From NCBI GenBank assembly GCA_021323675.1, contig JAJPKP010000033.1, positions 1 to 51,139 of the forward strand: a stretch of DNA of 51,139 bases. The letters run 5' to 3'. How positions within the stretch are numbered: the first letter of the stretch is position 1; every line of letters starts with the position of its first letter. Of this stretch, positions 50,826-51,139 are shown piece after piece. Both the position numbers and the translations under genes were made by a program. The notes under the pieces were generated by a model that searched no databases, was not told where the DNA came from, and saw only the letters and a list, made by a program, of their open reading frames with translations. This DNA comes from Pseudomonadota bacterium (lineage in GTDB: Bacteria > Desulfobacterota > Binatia > Binatales > Binataceae).

Positions 50826-51071
50826 TTGCTAATAAAGGTCTTCGTCACCCCGCGTAAGGGAATTCTCGATCCGCAGGGCCGCGCGGTTGAGCATTCGTTG
50901 AAGAGCCTCGGGTTCAAGGGCGTGTCCGGTGTCAAAATCGGCAAGTACATCGTGCTCGAAGTAGCCGCCAAGTCTGCCGCCGATGCGCGCGATCAGGCGC
51001 ACAAGATGTGCGAACGGCTGCTCGCCAATCCTCTTATCGAGGACTACACGTTCGAGGTTGAAGGCGAATGA
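50826..51071 (+). CDS. purS: FGAM synthase small subunit PurS
   Basis: This 81-residue protein reads LIKVFVTPRKGILDPQGRAVEHSLKSLGFKGVSGVKIGKYIVLEV and ends NPLIEDYTFEVE, the PurS pattern. PurS, PurQ and PurL together make formylglycinamidine ribonucleotide. A GTG at 50787 opens the frame earlier, but the TTG at 50826 follows GGAGGAGGG at a good distance and matches the family length. The stop overlaps the purQ start (ATGA). Confidence 0.93.
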   Translation: MLIKVFVTPRKGILDPQGRAVEHSLKSLGFKGVSGVKIGKYIVLEVAAKSAADARDQAHKMCERLLANPLIEDYTFEVEGE

Positions 51072-51139
51072 AGTGGGGCGTAGTCAGGTTCCCCGGTTCG
51101 CTGGACGATAACGATTCGCTCTGGGCGCTGAACGAAGTG
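51068..51139 (+). CDS. purQ: FGAM synthase glutaminase subunit PurQ (start only)
   Basis: The first 24 codons (KWGVVRFPGSLDDNDSLWALNEV) match the N-terminus of PurQ, which supplies ammonia from glutamine to PurL. The ATG overlaps the purS stop, so the two are translationally coupled. The gene runs off the window, so the catalytic cysteine cannot be seen. Confidence 0.88.
   Translation, partial: MKWGVVRFPGSLDDNDSLWALNEV

Overview
The window is GC-rich, tightly packed bacterial chromosome. Two conserved gene orders, rplU-rpmA-obgE-proB-proA-nadD-rsfS and rpsO-pnp-M16 peptidase-dut, recall Deltaproteobacteria/Desulfobacterota and their relatives. A complete outer-membrane lipid transport operon (mlaEFDC plus an MlaA-type protein) indicates a diderm cell. 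The F420-pathway gene cofC, an F420-type luciferase-like oxidoreductase and several acyl-CoA enzymes would suit a soil or sediment lineage such as the uncultured Binatota. That placement is inference from gene content; no rRNA gene is present.

Layout. 1-8.6 kb (+): a desulforedoxin-like peptide, an amidohydrolase, two adjacent acyl-CoA dehydrogenases, an enoyl-CoA hydratase, an AMP-forming CoA ligase, a degenerate crotonase, a second desulforedoxin-like peptide, a ferritin-like diiron protein and a small GlsB/YeaQ membrane protein. 8.6-9.8 kb (-): a DOPA 4,5-dioxygenase-like protein and a DUF72 protein. 9.97-16.45 kb (-): the ribosome-assembly/proline/NAD cluster, interrupted by an LLM oxidoreductase and a terminator. 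16.9-22.9 kb: an MFS exporter, sufT, a DnaQ-like exonuclease fused to a UvrC-like nuclease, a dienelactone hydrolase and a TPR/SH3 lipoprotein. 23.0-27.5 kb (+): cofC and the mla operon, closed by a strong hairpin terminator. 27.5-34.0 kb (-): lipA, lipB, lpdA, pdhC, pdhB, pdhA, a complete pyruvate dehydrogenase and lipoylation cluster. 34.1-39.1 kb (-): rnhB, a zinc-ribbon/PH membrane protein, a Thr-Pro-stalked NHL-propeller protein and a calcineurin-like lipoprotein. 39.5-43.3 kb (+): rpsO, pnp, M16 peptidase. 47.6-51.1 kb (+): dut, purB, purC, purS and the start of purQ.

The most unusual part is 43.3-47.6 kb, a less GC-rich island lying between the M16 peptidase and dut, which are often neighbours. 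On the minus strand it holds an overlapping mntA-hepT toxin-antitoxin pair whose reading frames run directly into a SNF2-family helicase that looks C-terminally truncated. Beyond the helicase is an unmistakable but broken N-terminus of a GHKL (HSP90-like) ATPase, with two stops and frame changes. Upstream is a second toxin-antitoxin locus in which an intact XRE antitoxin follows a RelE/ParE-type toxin that has lost its middle by an in-frame deletion. Each locus has a perfect 6-4-6 inverted repeat at its likely promoter. I read the island as a partly decayed defence cassette in which the antitoxin parts have outlived the effectors.

Regulatory signs include three promoters placed so close to their start codons (obgE, rplU, cofC) that the transcripts would be leaderless or nearly so, and two consensus DnaA boxes in the purB-purC gap.
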